47,415 bases of DNA from an uncultured Meiothermus sp. (GTDB lineage Bacteria; Deinococcota; Deinococci; Deinococcales; Thermaceae), in contig CALFDH010000003.1 in assembly GCA_937950405.1 (NCBI GenBank), positions 1 through 47,415 of the forward strand, in the 5' to 3' direction. The notes below the pieces were generated by a model. It saw only the letters and a list, made by a program, of their open reading frames with translations, ran no database searches and had not been told where the DNA came from. Numbering within the stretch: position 1 is the first letter of the stretch; the number at the start of each line of letters is the position of its first letter. The translations under genes were made by a program, and so were the position numbers. Positions 35,421 to 46,236 of this stretch are shown piece by piece.

Positions 35421-37021
35421 ACTTCCTGCTGACCTTGCAGCAGCCTGGCCCAGTCCGTAGGTGCTTGCGCCTGGGTGTAGGCCGTGTCCATCTGGGCAAG
35501 CTGGAGTTTGCCCGAATACTCCTCGTTGACGGCCTGCCAGTAGGTGTACTCCTCAATCACCCAGATACCGCTTTCCCGGGCTCCGTTACCGCTGCCGCGC
35601 ACGCCTCCAAACGGCAGGTGGGCCTCGGCCCCCACCGTGGAGTTGTTGATGCTGGTCATACCGGCCTTGATTTCGTTTTTGAAGCGGTAAGCCCAGTCGC
35701 GGCGGTTGGTGTATACCGCGCTCGAGAGCCCATACGGATGGGCGTTGGCGGCCTGGATGGCCTGGTCAATTCCATCCACGCGCACCAGGTTGATGGTAGG
35801 GCCAAAGATCTCCTGTTCAAACTGCTTCATGCCGGGCCGGGCCTCCCACACTGTAGGCCAGCCGAAATAGCCCGCCTCGGGGTCGCCCTTGAAGTGGGGG
35901 TAGGGGTTTGAAGCGGTAATCCGGGCTTTGCCAAAAAGTAGCGTAGCGCCGTCTTGCTGCCCCCAGGCGTAGTGCTCTATCCAGCGCTGGTAGAGCCGGG
36001 TGTTGATAAAGGGGCCATAGGTGACCTCGAGGAACTGGAGCGGATTTCCCACCACGGTGGCCTCGGTCTTCTCCAGGAAGCGCTTTTTGAACTCGTCGTA
36101 GATGGGGGCATCCACGATGATGTTACCCGCGCTGGTACAGCGCTGGCCCCCGGTGGCAAAAGCACTCCACCAGGCCCCCTCCACGGCCAGCTCGAGGTCG
36201 GTGTCGCGCAGCACCACCAGGGGGTTTTTGCCACCGAGCTCGAGGGTCGGACGCAGCAGATTGCGGCCCGCCACCTCGCCAATCCAGCGCCCCACCGCCG
36301 TGCTGCCGGTAAAGGCGAACTTGTTAAGCAGACCCTCGTCCATCAGCTCCACCAGCCACTGCCCCGTGGACTCCTTGCCCTCGCCAAACACCACATTGAT
36401 AACCCCCGGCGGCAGTCCGGCTTCCTCAAAGAGCTTGACAAAGACATAGGAAAGTGCGGGAGAGTCTTCGGAGGGCTTCCAGACCACCGTGTTGCCGGTG
36501 AGGATGGCCGGAATCAGCTTCCATGCAGGCACTGCAATGGGAAAGTTACCTGCCGTAATCATGCCCACCACGCCAATCGGACGCCGGAAGGTAAAGAGTT
36601 CTTTCTGCTTCATCTCGCTGGGCACGGTCTGGCCGTAGAGCCTGCGACCCTCCGAGGCGAAGAAGATGGCCGTATCAATGGCTTCTTGAACGTCGCCACC
36701 AGCCTCTTTGAAGGTTTTGCCCACCTCGCGTACCATCAGCCGCACCAGGGTGTCTTTTTCGCGGCTCAGCACCCCGGCCAGGTTCATCAGCACCCCCCCG
36801 CGCACGGGTGCTGGGGTACGCGACCAGTCCTGGAAGGCTCTTTGTGCTGCTCTGGCAGCTTTTCGCAAAGTTTCCTTGGTACCTTCCGGGAAGCGAGCGG
36901 TCAGGTCGGCCCGGTCGGCAGGGTTGTGGCGCTCGAGCAACCTACCCTCGAACACTTCCTCTCCACCAATCAGATGGCCGATTTCCAACATGTTGCCGTG
37001 TTTGCTCTTGTGCGTTTGCAT
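35387..37021 (-). CDS. Aldehyde dehydrogenase family protein
   Basis: 'GVVGMITAGNFPIAVPAWKLIPAILTGNTVVWKPSE', 'FAFTGSTAVGRWIGEVAG', 'LELGGKNPLVVL', 'GGQRCTSAGNIIV'. Start set at MQTHKSKHGN, 3 nt from the coaD stop. Confidence 0.92.
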   Translation of the reverse strand: MQTHKSKHGNMLEIGHLIGGEEVFEGRLLERHNPADRADLTARFPEGTKETLRKAARAAQRAFQDWSRTPAPVRGGVLMNLAGVLSREKDTLVRLMVREVGKTFKEAGGDVQEAIDTAIFFASEGRRLYGQTVPSEMKQKELFTFRRPIGVVGMITAGNFPIAVPAWKLIPAILTGNTVVWKPSEDSPALSYVFVKLFEEAGLPPGVINVVFGEGKESTGQWLVELMDEGLLNKFAFTGSTAVGRWIGEVAGRNLLRPTLELGGKNPLVVLRDTDLELAVEGAWWSAFATGGQRCTSAGNIIVDAPIYDEFKKRFLEKTEATVVGNPLQFLEVTYGPFINTRLYQRWIEHYAWGQQDGATLLFGKARITASNPYPHFKGDPEAGYFGWPTVWEARPGMKQFEQEIFGPTINLVRVDGIDQAIQAANAHPYGLSSAVYTNRRDWAYRFKNEIKAGMTSINNSTVGAEAHLPFGGVRGSGNGARESGIWVIEEYTYWQAVNEEYSGKLQLAQMDTAYTQAQAPTDWARLLQGQQEVILDSVSSSPN

Positions 37022-37022
37022 G

Positions 37023-37553
<531 letters not shown>

Positions 37554-37663
37554 TCAAGCCCCTAGCGTCAAACACCATCAGGGTGCGTGCATCCATCCCT
37601 TCCAGGCGCTATCGGTAAACTAAACGCAGCACAATCTTCGAACCAACTTCTATTCGCGATGGT

Positions 37664-38203
37664 CTACTTTGTTTCGTCCGCAACAGCATTTGCTTCAACG
37701 AGCGTGATGGTATTGAAGCCGTACTCCCGACGATCCCCCATCGGTAGGGTCAGGTTGGTGGGATGCTGCAAAATATAAAGACCATCTGGTTCAACGATTC
37801 GCACCTCGAGCAACCGCTCAAAATCCTGCAACAGGTCGTGGGGATAGGGCGGCGCCATGAAGGCCACCGTGAAGCGTAGACCCTGCCGCTTTGCATCCAG
37901 CAAGTAACGCTCTACGGCCACCCCTTCGATCCGGACTTTCAGGCGGGCTTTGCTGGCATTCTCGCGCAGGTATTGAATGGCCTGGCGGTCTTTTTCTACC
38001 AGGGTGGTTGTAAAACCCTCCGAGGCGGCCTCGAGGCCTATCGCGCCGCTGCCCGCATACAAATCCAGGAAGCTACCCCTGCGGGGATAGCGAAAACGCA
38101 AATAGTCGAACAGGGCCTTGCGCAAACGCACCGGGCTGGGTCGCGCCGATTCGGGCACCTTAAGCGCAACCCCTTTGGCCGTTCCACCCAGAATTCGCAA
38201 CAC
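37664..38203 (-). CDS. rsmD: RsmD-type 16S rRNA (guanine966-N2)-methyltransferase
   Basis: 'LRILGGTAKGVALKVPESARPSPVRLRKALFDYLRFRYPRRGSFLDLYAGSGAIGLEAASEG'. Start is uncertain: GTG at 38203 or TTG at 38200; the track start at 38284 overlaps the upstream gene. Confidence 0.85.
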   Translation of the reverse strand: MLRILGGTAKGVALKVPESARPSPVRLRKALFDYLRFRYPRRGSFLDLYAGSGAIGLEAASEGFTTTLVEKDRQAIQYLRENASKARLKVRIEGVAVERYLLDAKRQGLRFTVAFMAPPYPHDLLQDFERLLEVRIVEPDGLYILQHPTNLTLPMGDRREYGFNTITLVEANAVADETK

Positions 38204-38220
38204 CGCAACATCCCTGGGGA

Positions 38221-38625
38221 TTACTGCCCCGGAACCCGGGTCGGAATCTGCACTATGTCCGGACTGCGGAACCAGATCTGGCATTGCACATTGCCGGTTT
38301 GAGTGGGCTTGACCTGCACCTCAAAACGGCTGCTAGCCCCGTTGGCCAGGCTACGCACTGCGATAGGGGCTGAATTGGTGCCATAAACCCGGCGGTTAGG
38401 CACGCCATTCACGGTACTGACCTGTTTGTCAGTTACCCGCAGGTTGATTCGCACATTGTTCAGGGTCTGGCCAGACTGATTAATCACCGTGCCTTTTGCC
38501 ACCATTGCACCACTGGCATTCAGGGCACAGCTCCACTCGCTGACCCGCAGCTTATAGACCGTGCCCTGGGCCTGCACCAGTCCTGCCACCAGGAGCAACC
38601 CGATATAAAGGATGCCTCTCTTCAT
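38221..38625 (-). CDS. Small secreted protein, paralog A
   Basis: Signal peptide MKRGILYIGLLLVAGLVQAQ; 'VYKLRVSEWSC...GTVINQSGQTLNNVRINLRV...FEVQVKPTQTGNVQCQIWFRSPDIVQIPT'. Confidence 0.78.
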   Translation of the reverse strand: MKRGILYIGLLLVAGLVQAQGTVYKLRVSEWSCALNASGAMVAKGTVINQSGQTLNNVRINLRVTDKQVSTVNGVPNRRVYGTNSAPIAVRSLANGASSRFEVQVKPTQTGNVQCQIWFRSPDIVQIPTRVPGQ

Positions 38626-38705
38626 AAGGCAATGCTATCAGAGAACGGACTCAACCCAACGCCAGGCTCCCCTTTCCAAACCTACCTGGCATTGAATGGC
38701 AGCAC

Positions 38706-39080
38706 TCAACGGGGGTTGGGAACGAGCGTAGCAATTTGTACCACTCGAGGATTGCGAAACCACAACTCACACCGGTTGACCGAGTCAAAACCAGTACGAA
38801 CCCGCACCTCAAAATGCGCCGCTTCGCCTGGCATCAAATTGCGGTCTTGCAGGGCAGCCGAATTGCTGGCCATGCGGAGCCCCGGCCCGATCACCCGCAC
38901 ACTGGCCCTCAGGTCTTGCAAAGGCCGGGGGCTAATATTCCTAACCGTGCCCTGCACCAGTACCCCCCGCGTAAACGCTTTACAACTCCAGGAAACGACC
39001 CGCAGGCGATAAACTCCTGTCTGGCCTGCCACCATACTGCCGATGGTGAGGGCCATCAAAAAGACGAGCAAACGTTTCAT
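38706..39080 (-). CDS. Small secreted protein, paralog B
   Basis: Signal peptide MKRLLVFLMALTIGSMVAGQ; 'VYRLRVVSWSC...GTVRNISPRPLQDLRASVRV...FEVRVRTGFDSVNRCELWFRNPRVVQIAT', aligns end to end with paralog A. Confidence 0.78.
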   Translation of the reverse strand: MKRLLVFLMALTIGSMVAGQTGVYRLRVVSWSCKAFTRGVLVQGTVRNISPRPLQDLRASVRVIGPGLRMASNSAALQDRNLMPGEAAHFEVRVRTGFDSVNRCELWFRNPRVVQIATLVPNPR

Positions 39081-39257
39081 GGTTTATCTGTCGTGCATGC
39101 ACAGTGACCGGACATTGGCCCTGCTTGCATTTCTAGGGTTTGTGCTCGAGTGCAGTCTATCGCAGATTTGAGTTTCACAAATCGTTATTTGAACCCCATG
39201 AGAAGAGCTCTAGAAGATGTCCCGAAAATAAGAAACCCCACAATTTGTGGGGTAGCT

Positions 39258-39334
39258 TGGTCGAGGAGACTGGATTCGAACCAGCGACCCCCTGCTCCCG
39301 AAGCAGGTGCGCTACCAGGCTGCGCTACTCCTCG
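39258..39334 (-). tRNA. tRNA-Pro (anticodon CGG), CCA encoded
   Basis: Minus strand CGAGGAGTAGCGCAGCCTGGTAGCGCACCTGCTTCGGGAGCAGGGGGTCGCTGGTTCGAATCCAGTCTCCTCGACCA; loop TTCGGGA. Confidence 0.95.
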
Positions 39335-39719
39335 CAACAACCAACTAGTGAGTATAGAGCCCCTTTGCTCCTTTGTCTATATTGACCGTCTCTGCGGGCT
39401 TATCGAGAGAGGGTCTATCAAAATGCATCCGTATGCTGCGGGGCCAATCCGGCTATCCCAAACCAGTCCAAGGTTCAGCAAGCCCTCACTGGCTAGTTTT
39501 GTATGCCAAGGTCTTCCCCCAAACACGCAGTGCGCTTTAGAGTCCGCAAAGCGAAGCTTGTCTCAGTTTTTCGCTTTGCACTGGATGGCATTGTTTTCAA
39601 CATTATTACAAAGTCTTACAAATGCTTTTACAAATGTATCCATTTCAGTTGCGTTGCACGGCTATGCCACGGCCCATGCGGTGTTCTCTGGCAGAAGCCG
39701 AAGCAGACGCCTTTTCATT

Positions 39720-39742
39720 CCTCCCCTACCGTGTAGGGGAGG
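39720..39742. repeat. Perfect palindromic hairpin (REP-like)
   Basis: CCTCCCCTAC-CGT-GTAGGGGAGG. Confidence 0.6.
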
Positions 39743-39810
39743 TCAGGTGGGGTTGTTGAGCAGCGCCTTCACACTGCACGGTTCAGGGCCTTGCCCAATA
39801 CCCTCCCCTG

Positions 39811-39833
39811 CCCTCCCTACGGGGTAGGGAGGG
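39811..39833. repeat. Perfect palindromic hairpin (REP-like), followed by GGTTTTA
   Basis: CCCTCCCTAC-GGG-GTAGGGAGGG. Confidence 0.6.
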
Positions 39834-40195
39834 GGTTTTAGGGCCATCGCTCATGGAACCTATCGAAGTGTATGGGTATCACTACGACGCTGCATTATTC
39901 CCGTGTCCTCCAGGCAAAGTTGCTAAAAGGGTGTCTGGCAAAGAAATTTTCGCGAATGAAGTGATTGTTCACCTCAACCTTACCCGCAAAACCCCATGTC
40001 CCATTGCATCAGTGCGTGGAGACCTGTCAAAACAGTTGTGTTTTTATTGGAGAATAAACATGTGAACACCATAAAGAACGCCTTAATCCCTCCCTTGACT
40101 TTCAGGCATTACCTGTTGCGTATCGTTAGCATAGGCACTGTAATCTTAGTGTTCAGATGGGCGTGGATGCCTCAAAATCTGAGGTGAGTTTGGAT

Positions 40196-42763
40196 ATGTC
40201 GAGGCTTTACCTTTGGCTTTTACTAATTAGCGCGCTGGCCGCGTGCAACGGCAACAGTGAAAGCATCAAGCCCCCGGGTGGCCCTACCCCTACCCGCTCA
40301 GGGCTCTGGTCAGACCCCAACATCTGGCCGAGCAAGAGAGTGCCTGCTGAAAGAGAAGTGGTCAGTATCCCGCCCGATCTGGCCGTAACCCTGGACATGA
40401 GCCCACCACCCTTGAAGGGGCTGTCGGTTTACGGGATCCTTCGCTTTGGCGATAAAGACCTCGATCTCAAAGCCGACTGGATCATGGTGCACGGTAAGTT
40501 GGAGGTCGGGACGCCCAACCAACCGTTTCGACGCCGTGCGGTGATTACCCTCACCGGCAACAACCCGGCCGAGGATCAGATGGGTATGGGCACCAAGGTG
40601 CTCGGGGTGATGGGGGGCATCCTCGAGGTTCACGGTGAACCCCGCAAGGGCTGGACCAGACTGGCCCAAACAGCCGCTAAAGGGGCAACCCAGATCACAG
40701 TCCTGGATGCCAGCGGTTGGCGGGTAGGGGATCAGATCGTGATCGCCTCAACCGACTTTGACCCCCGGCAGGCCGAGGTCAAGACCATTACGGCCATCGC
40801 CGGCAATACCCTCACCCTCGACTCTGCGCTGAAGTACCCCCACTTTGGCAGCGTCACCTTCAATGTCGATCAGCGGGCAGAAGTGGGTTTGCTATCCAGA
40901 AACGTGCGCATTCAAGGAGACGAGTCCTCCGCTACCACCGGATTCGGCGGGCACATCATGGGCATGATGGGGAGCTTTATGCGGGTTTCGGGGGTCGAGC
41001 TATACCGCATGGGCCAGCTCGACCAGCTCGCACGCTACCCCTTTCACTGGCACCTGATGGGCCAATCGCCGGGCCAGTACATCAAAAACAGCTCCATTCA
41101 CGAAAGCTTCAACCGCTGCGTTACCATGCACGGGACCAGCCAGGTAGAGGTTGTGGGCAACGTTGCGTACAACGCTATCGGTCACTGCTACTTCCTGGAA
41201 GACGGCGCCGAAAGCAGAAACCTTATTGAGGGCAATCTGGGTATATGGACCCGCAAGCCCGATGCCTCCAAGGGGCAAAAAGGGGTCATTCCCACCGACC
41301 GCACTCCGGCTACCTTCTGGATAACACACCCCAACAACATCGTTCGCAACAATGTGGCGGCTGGCTCCGAACACACCGGCTTTTGGTATGCCCTGCCTGA
41401 AAACCCCACCGGACCCTCGGCCACCACCACCATCTGGCCCCGACGTACCCCGCTGGGCGAGTTCTCGGGGAATGTGGCCCACTCCAACTGGGACGGCCTG
41501 ATGGTAGACCGCGGCCCTAACAAAGACACCTTGCAATCCGAGACCACCATCTACAACCCCCGCACCAACCCCGCGGATGCACAGAACCAGTACGACAACA
41601 CCAAAAACCCGCCGGTGGTAGCGGAATTCAAGAACTTCACCGGCTACAAAAACCGCGGTAATGCCATCTGGCTGCGAGGCACCAATCACAAAGTCACCGG
41701 GGCCAGGCTTTCCGACAACGCCATCGGCGTTACCTTCGCCTCCTGGGAGACCACCCTGGAGGACTCGCTGATAGTAGGTGACAGCGACAATAAAGGCTTC
41801 CCCGAAAGCTGGCAGTTCCGCGGAGCGGATGGCCGCAGCCTGCCGCGGCCCTGGGCCATAAGCAACGGAGGCCCTATCCAGGATAACTTTCCCATCCGTG
41901 GCTTCGAGTTTTACGATGGCATGATCGGCTTCCGCAATGTTCAGTTTGTGAACTTCCAACCCCTGCCAATCCAGAATGCCCAGGGCAGCCAGACCGCAAC
42001 CCGCGAGGCCGGGGCCATGAGCTACCTGCGCTTTACCGATTTTTCCATTGACAGCCGCAACTTTGCCGAAGGGGCCCGCTTTACCAATGCAAAACCTGTT
42101 TACCTGCCACCCCGCCCTGAGCCCACCCCGGAGGAGATCGCCAACGATGATACCTCCGACGGCTACCGGGGTAGCGTGTTTGTAGACGCCGACGGCTCGG
42201 TGAGTGGGAAACGTGGCCATGCCGTTGTGCTGAATACGCCCTTCCTGCTGGACACTAACTGTGAAATTCGCTCTGAGTGGAACGCAGGCATCTGCAACTA
42301 CAGCTACGGGCGGCTTTACATCTACAACGAAAGTGGGGGCGGCATCGCCCCGGTCACGCTCACCCGCAACGACGGTAGCAATCGCGTTTTCCGGATGTGG
42401 GGCACACCCAAAGGCGGCGACAACATCCAATTCGGGGCTACCGTTTTCAAGGGGCGCAGTTATAACCTGGGCGTTTCCGGCAGCATGCCCGCCAAGCTCA
42501 AGCTGCGGTTTGACAATAGCCTGCCGGGAGAGTTCGTTATCGTGGCTATGCCTTACAGTGGGGAACCCTTCATCTACCGCGACTACTGGATAGACAACCG
42601 TAACAAACTGCCCCGCGCAGCCTCCAGGGCCGAGTTTGATAGCAGCAACGGAGACCGTTACTGGAGCGAAGGCGGAAGTGTGTTTGTGAAGTTGGTAGTA
42701 CGTGATCAACCAGGCCGCGACTGGGCTGTGCTGGATATTTGCCGTAACGACCTGTGCAGGTGA
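40196..42763 (+). CDS. G8-domain / right-handed beta-helix lipoprotein, CEMIP-TMEM2-like
   Basis: Lipobox 'MSRLYLWLLLISALAACNGN'; G8-like 'GLWSDPNIWPSKRVPAEREVVSIPPDLAVTLDMSPPPLKGLSVYGILRFGDKDLDLKADWIMVHGKLEVG'; 'ARYPFHWHLMGQSPGQYIKNSSIHESFNRCVTMHGTSQVEVVGNVAYNAIGHCYFLEDGAE'. Start moved from 40157 to ATG 40196. Confidence 0.88.
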   Translation: MSRLYLWLLLISALAACNGNSESIKPPGGPTPTRSGLWSDPNIWPSKRVPAEREVVSIPPDLAVTLDMSPPPLKGLSVYGILRFGDKDLDLKADWIMVHGKLEVGTPNQPFRRRAVITLTGNNPAEDQMGMGTKVLGVMGGILEVHGEPRKGWTRLAQTAAKGATQITVLDASGWRVGDQIVIASTDFDPRQAEVKTITAIAGNTLTLDSALKYPHFGSVTFNVDQRAEVGLLSRNVRIQGDESSATTGFGGHIMGMMGSFMRVSGVELYRMGQLDQLARYPFHWHLMGQSPGQYIKNSSIHESFNRCVTMHGTSQVEVVGNVAYNAIGHCYFLEDGAESRNLIEGNLGIWTRKPDASKGQKGVIPTDRTPATFWITHPNNIVRNNVAAGSEHTGFWYALPENPTGPSATTTIWPRRTPLGEFSGNVAHSNWDGLMVDRGPNKDTLQSETTIYNPRTNPADAQNQYDNTKNPPVVAEFKNFTGYKNRGNAIWLRGTNHKVTGARLSDNAIGVTFASWETTLEDSLIVGDSDNKGFPESWQFRGADGRSLPRPWAISNGGPIQDNFPIRGFEFYDGMIGFRNVQFVNFQPLPIQNAQGSQTATREAGAMSYLRFTDFSIDSRNFAEGARFTNAKPVYLPPRPEPTPEEIANDDTSDGYRGSVFVDADGSVSGKRGHAVVLNTPFLLDTNCEIRSEWNAGICNYSYGRLYIYNESGGGIAPVTLTRNDGSNRVFRMWGTPKGGDNIQFGATVFKGRSYNLGVSGSMPAKLKLRFDNSLPGEFVIVAMPYSGEPFIYRDYWIDNRNKLPRAASRAEFDSSNGDRYWSEGGSVFVKLVVRDQPGRDWAVLDICRNDLCR

Positions 42764-42796
42764 GGGAAATCGTGGCTGGATGAAACGGCTCGGGTG

Positions 42797-44800
<2,004 letters not shown>

Positions 44801-44897
44801 CTATCATTTTAGCTCAAGTAGATTACAGTGATTTCACATCTGTCTCGCCAAAGCCCAAAAACGCCTATGTTACGCTTCATTCTTTTGTCAAGCCCCT

Positions 44898-44926
44898 TTC
44901 ACGCCTCATGATTTCTGCTCTATAAT
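44898..44926 (+). promoter_or_regulatory. Promoter for the BMP-family gene
   Basis: TTCACG-17 nt-TATAAT, about 60 nt before the ATG with GGAGG-type SD. Confidence 0.6.
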
Positions 44927-44987
44927 GCCGGAGGCTAACAGCCAGTTGAAAACTTGTGTGGTTCACAAGTAAATGGAGGCGAATCGC

Positions 44988-46121
44988 ATGAAGAAACTCG
45001 TAGTGCTCGGTGTTGCCTTGGCTACCGCATTGGGGCTGGGACTGGCTCAAGACGTGCGTGTAGGAATGGCTTTCGACGCAGGTGGTAAAAACGACCGCAG
45101 TTTCAACCAGTCTACTTTTGAAGGCGCGCAACGCGCTGCGAAGGAACTGGGGGTCAAGGTTTTCGACTTCGAGCCCGGTGACCCTGGTCAGGTAGGTCAG
45201 GGCATCCGCCGTTTTGCGGAGGAAGGCTTTGACCTGATCATCGGTGTGGGCTTCGCCAACGAGCCCTCCATTACCCGCAACGCCCAGGAGTTCAAGGACA
45301 TCAAGTTCGCGGTGATTGATTCGGTGCCCTGCGAAGGCAAGTGCGACAACGCCGTTGGTCTGGTCTTCCGCGAGCACGAAGGCAGCTACCTGGTAGGCTA
45401 CATTGCAGGCCGTACCACCAACACGGGCGTGGTGGGTTTTGTGGGTGGCATGGACATTCCGCTCATTCATAAGTTCGAGCAGGGCTACCGTGCCGGGGCC
45501 ATCGCGGGTATGCGCGAGCGCAACATTGCCAACCCCCGCGTGCTCATCAACTATGTAGGCACTACCCCCGCCGCCTGGAACGACCCCGGCAAGGCCAAGG
45601 AAATCGCTACCGCCCAGTCCAAGCAGGGCGCCGATATCATCTACGCCGCAGCCGGAGCTTCGGGCCTGGGTGTGTTGGACTTTGTAAAGCAGCAGCGCTG
45701 CTTGAAGCAGTCTGATCTGCCCTCGGGTGTGCGTTTCATCTCCAACAACGGCTCAAACGTTCCGCGCTACGCCGCCTACAACCAGTCCTGCCCTGCCGCC
45801 ACCACCCGTCCGCTGTTCATGGTGGGTGTAGACGCCAACCAGAACTACTTGGGTGATACCGACAACAACCCCCGCACCCTCAACCACGTGCTCACCTCTA
45901 TGCTCAAGCGGGTGGATGTGGCCACCTATGATGTGATTAAGTCTGTCAAGGACAATACCTTCAAGGGTGGCGTGCGCGAGTTTGGTCTGAACAACAACGG
46001 CGTGGGTTATGCGCTGGATGACTACAACCGGGCCCTGATTCCGCAAGCGGTCATTAATCGCCTGGCCGTGTTGCGCAGTCAGATCATCTCCGGTGCCCTT
46101 AAGGTGCCTGACAAACGCTAG
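44988..46121 (+). CDS. BMP (basic membrane protein/PnrA-like) family ABC substrate-binding protein
   Basis: Signal peptide MKKLVVLGVALATALGLGLAQ; 'VGMAFDAGGKNDRSFNQSTFEGAQRAAKELGVKV'; 'VGFVGGMDIPLIHKFEQGYRAGA'. Confidence 0.93.
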   Translation: MKKLVVLGVALATALGLGLAQDVRVGMAFDAGGKNDRSFNQSTFEGAQRAAKELGVKVFDFEPGDPGQVGQGIRRFAEEGFDLIIGVGFANEPSITRNAQEFKDIKFAVIDSVPCEGKCDNAVGLVFREHEGSYLVGYIAGRTTNTGVVGFVGGMDIPLIHKFEQGYRAGAIAGMRERNIANPRVLINYVGTTPAAWNDPGKAKEIATAQSKQGADIIYAAAGASGLGVLDFVKQQRCLKQSDLPSGVRFISNNGSNVPRYAAYNQSCPAATTRPLFMVGVDANQNYLGDTDNNPRTLNHVLTSMLKRVDVATYDVIKSVKDNTFKGGVREFGLNNNGVGYALDDYNRALIPQAVINRLAVLRSQIISGALKVPDKR

Positions 46122-46138
46122 TCTGTCTTTGTAGTGCA

Positions 46139-46169
46139 ACGCTCAGGGGTTCTCCCTGAGCGTTTTTTT
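46139..46169 (+). terminator. Rho-independent terminator after the BMP gene
   Basis: CGCTCAGGG-GTTCT-CCCTGAGCG-TTTTTTT. Confidence 0.93.
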
Positions 46170-46236
46170 ATCCAGTTTTTGGCTTTTTGGCTTCCGACTG
46201 GGCGTCCAGGTAAGCCTTGCCTGTATGATTAGGCAC

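Noticed and set aside
39140-39827. ORFs translating as 'SRRLDSNQRPPAPEAGALPGCATPRNN' and 'EETGFEPATPCSRSRCATRLRYSSQQ'
   Set aside because: These are translations of the tRNA-Pro complement, a well-known false protein call.
41000-42709. 569-aa minus-strand ORF opposite the G8-domain gene
   Set aside because: It is the shadow of a high-GC-codon gene; composition is G/A/V rich with no recognisable domain, and the plus-strand protein is clearly real.
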